A stretch of DNA of 46,716 nucleotides from Pseudomonadota bacterium (GCA_018241895.1 JAFECX010000072.1:1-46716), one strand, 5' to 3'. Positions 15,018-23,425 are shown, counted from the first letter of the stretch. A program made the numbers and translations. The notes: a model not told the origin generated them from the letters alone.

Positions 15018-17678
15018 ATGGACCGCCACTACCTCAATTCGCTGTTCGATCCGCAATCGCTCGTCGTCTTCGCCGGCGCGCCCGATGCCGAGCCCCCCAC
15101 GCCGCTGGCGCACACGCTGCGGCGCGCCCTCGCCGCCAGCGTGAGCGCGGGCTACGCCGGCACGGTCCACTGGCTGCATATCGGGATGAGCGGCCGCCTG
15201 GGCGACCTGGCGAGTGCCCGCATCGACCTCGCGCTGATCGCGCTGCCGCACGAGCAGCTGGCCGATGCGCTCGAGATCGCCGGGCGCGTGCGCTGCCGAT
15301 CGGCGCTGGTGCTGTCGTCCCAGTTGCCGGTGGCGCTGTGCACCGAGTTGCACCAGATCGCGCGCCGCCACGGCCTGCACCTGCTCGGGCCCAACACGCT
15401 GGGCCTGCAGCGCCCGACGCTGCACCTGGACCTGAGCGCCTTCGGTACGCTCGCCGCCAGGGGACCGCTGGCGCTGGTGTCGCAAAGCGGCGCCCTCACG
15501 GCGTCGATGCTCGACTGGGCCCAGGCGCACGGGGTCGGCTTTTCGACGGTGGTCTCGCTCGGCCCCAACACCGCGATCGGGCTGCCGCAGGTGCTGGACT
15601 TCCTGGCCACCGACGGCGCCACGCAGAGCATCCTCGTGTACATGGAAGGCATCCGCCAGGCGCGCAGCTTCATGAGTGCACTGCGCGCCGCCGCCTACGC
15701 CAAGCCGGTCGTCGTGATGAAGGCCGGACGCCGCGCCCCGGGCTCGCAGGTGGCGCTCACGCACTCGGCGGCCATCGTCGGCACCGACGACGTGTTCGAC
15801 GCCGCGCTGCGCCGCGCCGGCGTGGTGCGGGTGCGCCAGTTCACGCAGCTGTTCTCGGCCGCGCAGTGTCTCGCATCGCGCTTTCGGCCGGTGGGCCGGC
15901 GCCTGGCCATCGTCACCAACGGCGGCGGCCCGGCCGTGCTCGCCGCCGACTGGGCCGACACGCTCGAGCTCGAGGTGGGCGACGTGCGCGACCTCGGCGA
16001 GGAGGCCGATGCCCAGGACTACGTGCAGGCGCTCGGCGCCGCGGTGGCCGACCGGAACACCAACGGCGTGCTGCTCATCCATTCGCCCAAGGCCGAGCGC
16101 GACCCGATGGCCATCGCCGAAGCCGTTGCCGGCGTGTACGCCCCGGGCGGCAAGCCGGTGGTCGGCTGCTGGCTCGGCGAAGCCTCCACGCGCGCCGCGC
16201 GCGAGATGCTGGCCGCACGCAACATGCCGATGTTCCGCACGCCCGAGTCGGCCGTCGATGCGTTCCACAGCATCGCCAGCTTCTACCGCAACCAGCAGTT
16301 GCTGCAGCAGACGCCGCCGCCGCTGTCGGACCTCGCCGAACCCGACACCGAGGGCGCGCGGTTGCTCGTCGAGGGCGTGCTCACCGAGCGGCGCAGCGTG
16401 CTCACCGAGATGGAGAGCAAGGCACTGCTGGCGGCCTTCCGCATCCCCGTCACGCGCACGATGCTGGCGCGCAGCGCCAACGAGGCGATGCTGATCGCCA
16501 GCCAGCTGGGCTATCCGGTGGCGCTGAAGATCGACTCGCCCGACATCGCTCACAAGAGCGACGTGCACGGCGTCGTCCTCGGCCTGACGAGCGCGGCGCA
16601 GGTGCGCGACCGCTACGACGAGATGCTGCTCGCGGTGCGCCGGGCGCAGCCCGAGGCGCGCATCCACGGCATCACGGTGCAGCCGATGGCCGGCCGCGGC
16701 GAAGACGCGGCCGGCGGCGGCGCGAACGGCCCGGTGCGCGAGGTCTACGTCGGCATGACCACCGACGACCCGTTCGGCCCCGTCATCACCTTCGGTGCCG
16801 GGGGCACGATGATCGAGCTGATCGCCGACCGCGCCATGGAGCTGCCGCCGCTCAACAAGTTCCTCGCCCGCAGCCTGATCGAGCGCTCGCGCGCCGCCGA
16901 GATGCTCGCAGCGTGGCGCGGCACGCCGGCGGCCGATGTCGATGCGCTCGAGCGGATCTTGCTGCGCGTGAGCGAAATGGTGTGCGCGCTGCCGCAGCTG
17001 CGCGAGATGGACATCAACCCCATCATCGTCGACGAGCACGGCGCGGTGGCGGTCGATGCGCGCATCGTCGTCGCGCACACGGCCGGCGGCAGCGGTGCGG
17101 CGTCGCGCTACCACCATCTGGCGATCCTGCCGTACCCGGCGCGCCAGGAGCAGAACTGGCCGCTCAAGGGCGGCGGCCACTACACGATCCGCCCGATCCG
17201 GCCCGACGACGCCGACATGCTGCAGGCCTTCGTGCGCGCGCTGTCGCCCGAGAGCCGCTGGTACCGCTTCGCCAGCCACATGCAGGAGCTGCCGGCGCGC
17301 ATGCTGGCACGCTACACGCTGATCGACTACGACCGCGAGATGGGGCTGGTGGCCATCGTCGAGGAGCACCAGCGCGGCGCCGACGGCCGCGAGACGACCA
17401 CCGAACGCATCGTCGGCGTCTCGCGCTACATCACCAACCCCGACGCCACGTCGTGCGAGTTCTCGCTCGTGGTGGCCGACGACATGGCCGGGCGCGGGCT
17501 GGGCACGCGGCTCATGCTGGCCATCATCGACGAGGCGCGCACCAAGGGCCTGACGCAGATCATCGGCCTGATCCTGAGCGACAACGCCAAGATGCTCGAG
17601 CTGATGCGCAGCCTGGGCTTCAAGGTGGGCGCCGCGCCCGACGACCCCGACTTCAAGGTCGCCGTCAAGGACTTGTAG
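15018..17678 (+). CDS. PatZ-like protein lysine acetyltransferase (NDP-forming acyl-CoA synthetase fused to GNAT)
   Basis: Protein of 886 residues, the same length as E. coli PatZ. Order of domains: CoA-binding (about 1-130), succinyl-CoA-synthetase-like (about 140-440, with LVSQSGALTASML and THSAAIVGTDD), ATP-grasp (about 470-690, with LTEMESKALLAA) and a C-terminal GNAT domain (about 715-886, with GRGLGTRLML for acetyl-CoA). Pat enzymes acetylate and silence acetyl-CoA synthetase and other proteins, so this couples carbon flux to acyl-CoA status. An in-frame ATG at 14988 would add ten residues; MDRHYLNSLF is the better start by resemblance to the family. Confidence 0.9.
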   Translation: MDRHYLNSLFDPQSLVVFAGAPDAEPPTPLAHTLRRALAASVSAGYAGTVHWLHIGMSGRLGDLASARIDLALIALPHEQLADALEIAGRVRCRSALVLSSQLPVALCTELHQIARRHGLHLLGPNTLGLQRPTLHLDLSAFGTLAARGPLALVSQSGALTASMLDWAQAHGVGFSTVVSLGPNTAIGLPQVLDFLATDGATQSILVYMEGIRQARSFMSALRAAAYAKPVVVMKAGRRAPGSQVALTHSAAIVGTDDVFDAALRRAGVVRVRQFTQLFSAAQCLASRFRPVGRRLAIVTNGGGPAVLAADWADTLELEVGDVRDLGEEADAQDYVQALGAAVADRNTNGVLLIHSPKAERDPMAIAEAVAGVYAPGGKPVVGCWLGEASTRAAREMLAARNMPMFRTPESAVDAFHSIASFYRNQQLLQQTPPPLSDLAEPDTEGARLLVEGVLTERRSVLTEMESKALLAAFRIPVTRTMLARSANEAMLIASQLGYPVALKIDSPDIAHKSDVHGVVLGLTSAAQVRDRYDEMLLAVRRAQPEARIHGITVQPMAGRGEDAAGGGANGPVREVYVGMTTDDPFGPVITFGAGGTMIELIADRAMELPPLNKFLARSLIERSRAAEMLAAWRGTPAADVDALERILLRVSEMVCALPQLREMDINPIIVDEHGAVAVDARIVVAHTAGGSGAASRYHHLAILPYPARQEQNWPLKGGGHYTIRPIRPDDADMLQAFVRALSPESRWYRFASHMQELPARMLARYTLIDYDREMGLVAIVEEHQRGADGRETTTERIVGVSRYITNPDATSCEFSLVVADDMAGRGLGTRLMLAIIDEARTKGLTQIIGLILSDNAKMLELMRSLGFKVGAAPDDPDFKVAVKDL

Positions 17679-17727
17679 TGCCCGCGGGCGCCGGACGGCC
17701 TGCAGGCCTGGGGAAGCCGGCGCGCGC

Positions 17728-17753
17728 CGTCGGCGCCGCCCGGGCGGCGACGG
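17728..17753. terminator. GC-rich imperfect hairpin between convergent genes
   Basis: CGCCGCCC-GGGCGGCG (17734-17749) is a 16-bp perfect palindrome. It extends through CCGTC and GACGG with a GGC bulge. It lies between the acetyltransferase stop (17678) and the phosphofructokinase stop (17763). Lack of a U-tract keeps this tentative. Confidence 0.35.
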
Positions 17754-17762
17754 CCGCGCTGC

Positions 17763-19004
17763 TCAGCCGGCCTTGCCCGCGGCCAGGACCTTGGCCACCG
17801 GGTGCGCACGCAGGCGCTGGGTGTCGGGCAGCCCGCGCCCCAGCAGCGGGCGCAGGTAGGCGTGAAATGCCGGCGTCACGTCGTTGCCCGCCGCGGCGAT
17901 GAAGTGGTCGTCCATCACCCGCGTCTTGGCCGCGACGTCCTCGAGCGGCTGCAGCACGATGTCGGTGGCGTAGTCGCCGGTGCGGCGGATCGCCAGCGAG
18001 CCGCGCACCGGTGCGCCGCCGGCGGCAGCGGGCGCGAGCGCGAGCTGCACCGCGCGTTCGCCCACCTCGCGCGCCTCGCGCTGGTCGACGTCGCTGGCGC
18101 AGCCGACGAAGCTGCGCTGCAGATAGCCGAAGGTGTCGCCGCGCACGCGCTTGATCCCGAGCTGGCTCTTGATCTGCTCGCACAGCAGATCGGCCAGCGC
18201 CCCGCTGCCCGACAGCTGCACGTTGCCGTGCGCGTCGCGCTCGGCGTGCCCTGCGATGCGCGCCGCGATCGGTTCGCCGTCGGCCTCGTGCACGCCTTCG
18301 CTGACGGCGACGACGCAACGACCGAGCCGCCCGTGCACCGCGCGCACATCGCCCAGGAACCGCTGCACGTCGAACGCGCGCTCGGGCAGGTACACCAGAT
18401 GCGGCCCGCTGTCGGCATGGCGGCGCGCCAGCGCCGCGGCGGCGGTCAGGAAGCCGGCGTTGCGCCCCATCACGACGCCGACGTAGACGCCCGGCAGCGC
18501 CGCGTTGTCCAGATCGGCGCCGGCATACGCCTGCACGATGAAGCGCGCCGCCGACGGATAGCCCGGCGTGTGGTCGTTGCCGACGAGGTCGTTGTCGATC
18601 GTCTTGGGTATGTGCAGCGCGCGCAGCGGGTAACCCTCGGCCGCGGCCTCGTCGGCGACGATGCGCACCGTGTCGGCGCTGTCGTTGCCGCCGATGTAGA
18701 GGAAGTGCCCGATCCCGTGCGCGGCGAGCACCTTGAAGATCTCGCGGCAATAGGCCCGATCGGGTTTGTCGCGCGTCGAGCCCAGTGCCGCCGCCGGGCT
18801 CGCGGCCACGCGCTCGAGGTGGGTCGGGGTTTCCTGCGTCAGGTCGACGAGATCCTCGTCGACGATGCCGCGCACGCCGTGGCGCGCGCCGTAGACCTCG
18901 CAGTCTGCGCCGTGCCGCCGCGCCTCGAGCACGGCGCCGACCAGCGACTGGTTGATGACTGCGGTCGGGCCTCCGCCCTGGGCGATCAGGATGCGCTTGG
19001 ACAT
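17763..19004 (-). CDS. Pyrophosphate-type 6-phosphofructokinase
   Basis: Phosphofructokinase of 413 residues. GGGPTAVIN (residues 10-18) and GGNDSADT (about 105) form the phosphate site; PKTIDND (about 133) carries the lysine that marks pyrophosphate users, where ATP enzymes have glycine; VVMGRNAGFL follows. It would interconvert fructose 6-phosphate and fructose 1,6-bisphosphate with PPi, saving ATP, which suits anaerobic growth. It lies 77 bp downstream of narL on the same strand. GAGGAG precedes the ATG at a nine-base distance. Phosphoryl donor is inferred from motifs. Confidence 0.9.
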   Translation of the reverse strand: MSKRILIAQGGGPTAVINQSLVGAVLEARRHGADCEVYGARHGVRGIVDEDLVDLTQETPTHLERVAASPAAALGSTRDKPDRAYCREIFKVLAAHGIGHFLYIGGNDSADTVRIVADEAAAEGYPLRALHIPKTIDNDLVGNDHTPGYPSAARFIVQAYAGADLDNAALPGVYVGVVMGRNAGFLTAAAALARRHADSGPHLVYLPERAFDVQRFLGDVRAVHGRLGRCVVAVSEGVHEADGEPIAARIAGHAERDAHGNVQLSGSGALADLLCEQIKSQLGIKRVRGDTFGYLQRSFVGCASDVDQREAREVGERAVQLALAPAAAGGAPVRGSLAIRRTGDYATDIVLQPLEDVAAKTRVMDDHFIAAAGNDVTPAFHAYLRPLLGRGLPDTQRLRAHPVAKVLAAGKAG

Positions 19005-19081
19005 GGCTGCGGTCTCCTCGTGCCGTGCTCGCTCGGATGGGCAATGGTATGCGCAGGCAGGCGGCGAACGGCGGGCCGGCG

Positions 19082-19927
19082 TCACGTCCTGCCGCAGCCG
19101 CGCGGCGCCGCGTGTTCGGTGGCATACACCGCCGCCTGCACGCGCGAGCTCAGTCCCAGCTTGCGCAGGATGTGCTGGACGTGGATCTTCACCGTGGTTT
19201 CGGCGATCGCGAGCGCACGCGCGATTTCCTTGTTGCTCGCGCCGCGCGCGATGTGCGCGAGGATCTCGCGCTCGCGCGGCGACAGGCCGGCGAGCGCATC
19301 GGGCGGCGCGCTCGCGCCGGGCGTGGCGGCGCCGTTGGACTGGAACGCGGCGACGAGCTTGCCGGTCATCTCCGGGCTGATGGCCGGGCGGCCCCGCAGG
19401 CACTCGAGGATGGCGCTGGCCAGCGCCTCGTGGTCGACGGTCTTGAGCAGATAGCCGCTGGCGCCGGCGCGCAGTGCGGCGGCGAGGTCGGCCTCGTCCT
19501 CGCTGACGGTGAGCATCAGCACGCGCGCGCCGGGTGCGGCGTCGCGCAGCCCGGGCAGGGCGTCGACGCCACGCACGCCGGGCAGGTGGTTGTCGAGCAG
19601 GATGATCTCGGGCTGCGCCGCCGCAGCGCGCCGCTGCGCCTCGCCGGCATCGCCGGCCTCGGCGACGACCTCGAAGCGGCCATCGGCCTCGAGCAGCGCC
19701 TTGAGGCCGCGCCGAAACAGTGCGTGGTCGTCGACGATCATCACGCGGACGCCGCGTGCGCCGCCTTCACCGCCTGCGCCTCCTTCACCATCTGCGCCAC
19801 GTTCACAACCTGCGCCGCCTTCACAACCTGCGCCGCCTGCGCCGCCTGCGCCGGCGGCGCCACGGCCGGCGCTCACTGGCGCACCGTGCGCGCGGCGCAC
19901 TTCGGGGCGAGCGCCTGGCAGCGGCAT
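19082..19927 (-). CDS. narL: NarL-type response regulator with low-complexity N-terminal extension
   Basis: Two-component regulator: receiver domain with VDDH (Asp66/67) and phospho-acceptor Asp112 in ILLDNHLPG, then a LuxR-type helix-turn-helix (LSPREREILAHIARG, ending RVQAAVYA). It follows narX by seven bases when read from the ATG at 19927, which gives 281 residues. Residues about 25-58 are Gly/Ala/Glu hexapeptide repeats not found in NarL proteins. The receiver proper starts at Met63 (19741), preceded by an in-frame GTG, and either could be the true start; none has a strong ribosome site. Would activate nar genes in response to nitrate. Confidence 0.85.
   Translation of the reverse strand: MPLPGARPEVRRAHGAPVSAGRGAAGAGGAGGAGCEGGAGCERGADGEGGAGGEGGARGVRVMIVDDHALFRRGLKALLEADGRFEVVAEAGDAGEAQRRAAAAQPEIILLDNHLPGVRGVDALPGLRDAAPGARVLMLTVSEDEADLAAALRAGASGYLLKTVDHEALASAILECLRGRPAISPEMTGKLVAAFQSNGAATPGASAPPDALAGLSPREREILAHIARGASNKEIARALAIAETTVKIHVQHILRKLGLSSRVQAAVYATEHAAPRGCGRT
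19766..19837 (-). repeat. 18-bp tandem repeat, four copies, in the 5' part of narL
   Basis: Four imperfect 18-bp units start at 19766, 19784, 19802 and 19820; the last two are identical. On the narL strand they encode hexapeptides GGAGCE, GGAGCE, RGADGE and GGAGGE. A 9-bp subunit continues to about 19860. Confidence 0.85.
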
Positions 19928-19934
19928 GGCGCGC

Positions 19935-21845
19935 TCACGCAGCGAGCGCCTCGCGCGCGGGCAGCGTCAACGTCACGTCGGTGCCGCCGCCGGGTCGCGA
20001 CACCACCGCGACCTCGGCGCCGATGCGCGCCGCACGCTCGCGCATGATGCGCAGGCCGACGTGGGTCTCGTTGCGTGCCGCATCGGGCGCAAAGCCGCGG
20101 CCGTCGTCGCACACCCGCACCGAGAACACCGGGCCGCGCTGCAGCGTGACGCGCACCGCGCGCGCGCCGGCATGCTTGCGCACGTTGGACAGCGCCTCCT
20201 GCACGACGTGCAGCACCTGCACCTGCGTGTCGGCGGGCAGCGGCAGGCCGTCGCCCTGCACCTCGAGGTGGCTGGCCACGCCGCTTTGATGCTCGAACTT
20301 GGACAGCGTGGTGCGCAACGCGGGCACGATGTCCTCGGCGTTGGTGCGTGTGCGAAAGTGCAGCAGCAGTTCGCGCACGTCGGCGGTGCTCTCCTTGACG
20401 CCGGCGTCGAGCTCGGCGAGCGCGTGCTCGATGCGCGGGCGCTCGCCGCGCGCCAGCGCGTCGCGCAGCAGCTGCAGCTGGATGCGCACGAAGGCCAGGC
20501 CCTGCGCGATCGAGTCGTGCAGCTCGCGCGCCAGCAGGCCACGCTCGGCGGCCACCGCCGCCTCGCGTTCGAGCGCCGCGGCACGGCGGCTTTCGAGCGC
20601 ACCGGCGAGGTGGCTGGCCAGCGCGTCGAGCAGCGCACGGTCCTCGTCGTCGAGCTCGACCGGCGAGCGGTACAGCAGATCGACCTCGCCCAGCGCGCGC
20701 TCGTGCAGGCGCAACGGCACGCCGACCAGACGCTCGAAGCCCTCGTCGGCGCAGCGCCCGCGCTCGCCGTCGCGGCGGATCGGGATCACGCGCGTGCGCA
20801 CCTCGGCCGGCGGGCGGCCGCACAGGCAGTCGCCGGCACCGACGCAGCGCTCGTACTCGATCATCGCCAGCGGCAGGCAGTCCGAGCCGGCCAGCACGTA
20901 GCGCCGGCTCGTCTCGTCGACCAGGCGCACGGCCGCGGCATCGGCACGCGCGACGCGGCGCATCCGGCGCGCGAAGCCCTGCGCCAGCTCCTCGGGCGTC
21001 TCGGCGCGCTCGGCGAAGGCGCTCGCTTCGTACAGCGCCGCCACGCGCTGGCGTTCGGCCTCGAGGCGCTCGGTGCGGTCGACCACCTTGGCCTCGAGCG
21101 TCTGGTACAGGCCCTGCAGCGTCGCCGCCATGCGGTTGAAGCCGGCGGCCAGCGCGCCGAACTCGTCGGTGCTGCCCACGTCGACGCGCGCCGCCAGGTC
21201 GCCGGCCTCGACGCGCGCCAGCGCCGTCTGCAGCCGCGCCAGCGGCTCGAAGACGAAAAGATAGGCGGCGTACAGCAGCGTCACCGCGGCGGCGATGGCC
21301 AGCGCCAGCAGCGTGAACTGCACGATCTGCAGCAGCGCGGTCCAGCGCGCGAGCTGGCGCTCGATCGTCTCGACGAAGGCGTCGATGGTCTGCACGAAGG
21401 CCTCGGCCTGGGCCGCGGCCCGCCCGGCAGACACCGCAGACGCAGCCGACGCGGGCGCCACGGGCAGTCCGGACGATACGGCCGCCTCGCGGCCCCAGGC
21501 CGCCCGCAACCCGGCCCAGCCGCTGCGCACGAGCTCGAACGCCCGCGCGCTCGCCTCGCCGTGGGGCACGAAGAGCGGGCGCGCCGGATCGCCGCGGCGC
21601 AGCAGCTCGATGCTGGACTCGAGCCGCCCGATCTGCGGCTGCAGCGCACCGCGCTCGCCGGCGGCCAGCGTCTGCGCCATGCGCCAGGTCTGCATGCGCA
21701 TGCGGCCGGCCTCGTTGACCGCCGCCGCGCCGCCTTCGAGCTGCCAGGTCACCCACAGCGTGAGGCCGATCGAGGCCAGCGCCATGACGAGCAGGGCGGC
21801 GCCGACGGCGCCGAGCTTGCCGGCGAGGGTCCAGGGTCGTTTCAC
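19935..21845 (-). CDS. narX: NarX-type nitrate/nitrite sensor histidine kinase
   Basis: Membrane sensor kinase of 636 residues. TM1 is about 12-34; the periplasmic domain opens with VNEAGRMRMQTWRMAQ (43-58), matching the nitrate-binding P-box of NarX/NarQ; TM2 is about 172-199, then HAMP (200-252), a GAF-like domain (about 280-425) with a cysteine cluster (Cys323, 334, 340, 342), a HisKA_3 box with His443 (RELHDSIAQG) and an ATPase domain (N-box ALSNVRKHAG 551-560, DDGRGFAP 580-587). GTG at 21845 is the only start that keeps TM1; no good ribosome site precedes it. The partner regulator follows directly. Confidence 0.92.
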   Translation of the reverse strand: MKRPWTLAGKLGAVGAALLVMALASIGLTLWVTWQLEGGAAAVNEAGRMRMQTWRMAQTLAAGERGALQPQIGRLESSIELLRRGDPARPLFVPHGEASARAFELVRSGWAGLRAAWGREAAVSSGLPVAPASAASAVSAGRAAAQAEAFVQTIDAFVETIERQLARWTALLQIVQFTLLALAIAAAVTLLYAAYLFVFEPLARLQTALARVEAGDLAARVDVGSTDEFGALAAGFNRMAATLQGLYQTLEAKVVDRTERLEAERQRVAALYEASAFAERAETPEELAQGFARRMRRVARADAAAVRLVDETSRRYVLAGSDCLPLAMIEYERCVGAGDCLCGRPPAEVRTRVIPIRRDGERGRCADEGFERLVGVPLRLHERALGEVDLLYRSPVELDDEDRALLDALASHLAGALESRRAAALEREAAVAAERGLLARELHDSIAQGLAFVRIQLQLLRDALARGERPRIEHALAELDAGVKESTADVRELLLHFRTRTNAEDIVPALRTTLSKFEHQSGVASHLEVQGDGLPLPADTQVQVLHVVQEALSNVRKHAGARAVRVTLQRGPVFSVRVCDDGRGFAPDAARNETHVGLRIMRERAARIGAEVAVVSRPGGGTDVTLTLPAREALAA

Positions 21846-21948
21846 GGCAGCAATGATGCGGCCTCGTGCGCCGCTGCGCCAGCCGTGCCGACGACGCGGC
21901 CCGAGTGGCGCAGCCGCCGGCCGGCGCGCGCGAGCCAGCGCACGCCGA

Positions 21949-22494
21949 TCAGCCCGGCTGGCGCCGCGAGGCCATCTCCTTGCCCATCGCATCGCGTGCC
22001 GCGCCGACGATGTCGGCGGCCGCGTGCGGGTAGGCGAGCGTGTTCTCGGCCTCGATGTGCGTGCGGTACGCGGCGGCAAACGGCGCGACGGCGTCGAAGG
22101 CGGCACCGGCCGGCCAGTGCCCGCGCTCGATCGCGGCCAGCGCCGCGCGCATGCCGACCCAGGCCTCGGCCATGCGCAGATGATCCGCGTGCAGCCGCTC
22201 GGCCAGCGCTTCGAGTTCGGGCCGGCCGCTGGCGCGCAGCACCGGGAACACGTGGCGCTCCTCGTCCTCGTGGTGCTTGGGCGCCGCCTGGTCGAAGTAG
22301 CGCATCACATCGCGCGCGGCGTCGGCGGCCTGTGCGTCGGCGCCGTGCGCCGGCAGGTGCGCCGCCAGGCGCTCGAGCAGCGCGAGCATGCGCTCGACGC
22401 GGTCGTGGCAGGCGCCGAGCATCTCGAACGGCTCCTCGAAGCCGACGGCCGGCCCGCGGTGCAGCGCGAGCGGCGATGCGACCTTTGCGCTCAT
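21949..22494 (-). CDS. Hemerythrin-like HHE domain protein
   Basis: Cytoplasmic four-helix protein of 181 residues with histidine and glutamate motifs of the hemerythrin family: HDRVERM (helix 1), HHEDEERHVFPVL (helix 2), HADHLRM (helix 3) and HIEAENTLAYP (helix 4). These would hold a di-iron site binding O2 or NO. Location between the stress protein and narX suggests a role in handling oxygen or reactive nitrogen species during nitrate respiration, which is an inference. The start at 22494 is the third of three tandem ATGAGCGC units; the first two open three-codon frames that close at once. Confidence 0.88.
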   Translation of the reverse strand: MSAKVASPLALHRGPAVGFEEPFEMLGACHDRVERMLALLERLAAHLPAHGADAQAADAARDVMRYFDQAAPKHHEDEERHVFPVLRASGRPELEALAERLHADHLRMAEAWVGMRAALAAIERGHWPAGAAFDAVAPFAAAYRTHIEAENTLAYPHAAADIVGAARDAMGKEMASRRQPG

Positions 22495-22510
22495 GCGCTC
22501 ATGCGCTCAT
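22487..22510 (-). repeat. Triple 8-bp repeat carrying three successive start codons
   Basis: On the minus strand ATGAGCGC occurs three times head to tail (22510-22487). Each upstream copy reads Met-Ser-Ala-stop, with the TGA overlapping the next ATG. Only the third ATG (22494) opens the hemerythrin frame. Confidence 0.85.
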
Positions 22511-22520
22511 GGCGCACCGG

Positions 22521-22580
22521 CAACGCCGAGCGGGGGCGTCAGGGCGCGTCGGGCGGGCGTGCGTGGTTCGTTCACAGATT
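22521..22580. repeat. 60-bp dispersed repeat, copy 1
   Basis: Begins CAACGCCGAGCGGGGGCGTC and ends GGTTCGTTCACAGATT. It matches 23366-23425 with two differences in 60 bp, in the same orientation. It lies just downstream (minus strand) of the universal stress protein stop codon, one base away, and before the hemerythrin start. Confidence 0.9.
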
Positions 22581-22581
22581 C

Positions 22582-23025
22582 TCAGTGCAGCACCAGCAGC
22601 GGCAGCTTGCTGCCCGAGAGCACCGCCTTGCTGTCCGAGCCGAACAGGAACTCGCCGAACGCGCCGCGACCCTCGGTGACCATGACGATCATGTCGCAGC
22701 CCTGCGCCTCGGCTTCGGCCAGGATGGCGTGCTCGATCCGCGGCGCGCTGGCGTGGCGGCCGACGAAGGGCACGCCGCGCTCGCGTGCGCGCGCCTCGAA
22801 GCGCTCGAGGATCGCGCGCGCATGCGCCTCGGTGATGGCCTCGTGGTCGTGCGCTTCCTGGCGCAGCATCGGCAGCGTGCGCCCGGGCGCCTGGCGCGGC
22901 GCGGGCGGCGCGGCCACGAAGCCGGTGATCGACGCGCCGAGCTGCGCGGCGAGCTGGATGCTGCCTTCCATCGCGCGCTCGCTCGACTCGCTGGCATCGA
23001 TGGGGACAAGGAGGTGCCGATACAT
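22582..23025 (-). CDS. Universal stress protein, UspA family
   Basis: Single-domain Usp of 147 residues. It starts with MYRHLLVPIDASESSERA and ends with the nucleotide-site segment GRGAFGEFLFGSDSKAVL followed by PLLVLH. Usp proteins help survival under starvation and low oxygen. GGAG lies eight bases before the ATG at 23025; the open frame upstream is not conserved-looking. Upstream is an FNR-like site with matching -10 element, supporting anaerobic induction. The hemerythrin gene lies 87 bp downstream and may be co-transcribed. Confidence 0.92.
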   Translation of the reverse strand: MYRHLLVPIDASESSERAMEGSIQLAAQLGASITGFVAAPPAPRQAPGRTLPMLRQEAHDHEAITEAHARAILERFEARARERGVPFVGRHASAPRIEHAILAEAEAQGCDMIVMVTEGRGAFGEFLFGSDSKAVLSGSKLPLLVLH

Positions 23026-23084
23026 GAACGATCTCCGCACTCGGACGGCGCGGCCGGCCCACGGGCTCGCGCCGCCACCGCTGC

Positions 23085-23126
23085 AATCTAGGCGCGTGCG
23101 GGCTTCGGTGCATTGCTCTGGCTCAA
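23085..23126 (-). promoter_or_regulatory. FNR/ANR-like site at -41.5 from a -10 element
   Basis: TTGAGCCAGAGCAA (23126-23113, minus strand) matches the consensus TTGAT-N4-ATCAA at 8 of 10 positions, with the two mismatches in symmetric places. A -10 box TAGATT lies at 23090-23085. With +1 at 23078 the site is centred at -41.5, the class II activator distance. It drives the universal stress gene 53 bp downstream of the inferred start. Confidence 0.6.
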
Positions 23127-23365
23127 ACCGTCGGCGCGCGTCGTCGCGCGAGCGTGCACGGCTGCACGCTCGCACGCAGGCCGCCGCGTGCGCGGTCCTG
23201 CACAGGTACGCGCGCAGCGCGCCGCGCACCGGCCGCAAGCAGCGCCGGCGAGCCGACCCGGCTCGGAACCTGTGAATGAATCGGTCGCGCCCCAAGCGGC
23301 GCGACAGGGTGGCCCCGAACAAGGCGCAAAGCGCAGCCCCATCGCGCGCACATGGCGAGCATTTG

Positions 23366-23425
23366 CAACGCCGAGCGGGGGCGTCAGGGCGCGTCGAGCG
23401 GGCGTGAGTGGTTCGTTCACAGATT
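23366..23425. repeat. 60-bp dispersed repeat, copy 2
   Basis: Same sequence and orientation as 22521-22580 with two substitutions. It sits two bases from the stop codon of the DUF454 gene (TCA at 23428-23430), mirroring copy 1 beside the usp stop. Confidence 0.9.

Noticed and set aside
14078..17902. Long plus-strand frame overlapping the dienelactone hydrolase and the acetyltransferase
   Set aside because: The acetyltransferase reading in another frame has full PatZ-like domain structure. The alternative is Arg/Ala-rich without motifs.
23088..23420. Small minus-strand gene starting inside the 60-bp repeat
   Set aside because: It begins in a repeated element, ends in the usp promoter region, and shows no domain or ribosome site.
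22521..23425. Insertion sequence bounded by the 60-bp repeats
   Set aside because: The repeats are direct, the interval holds a normal usp gene, and there is no transposase or target-site duplication.
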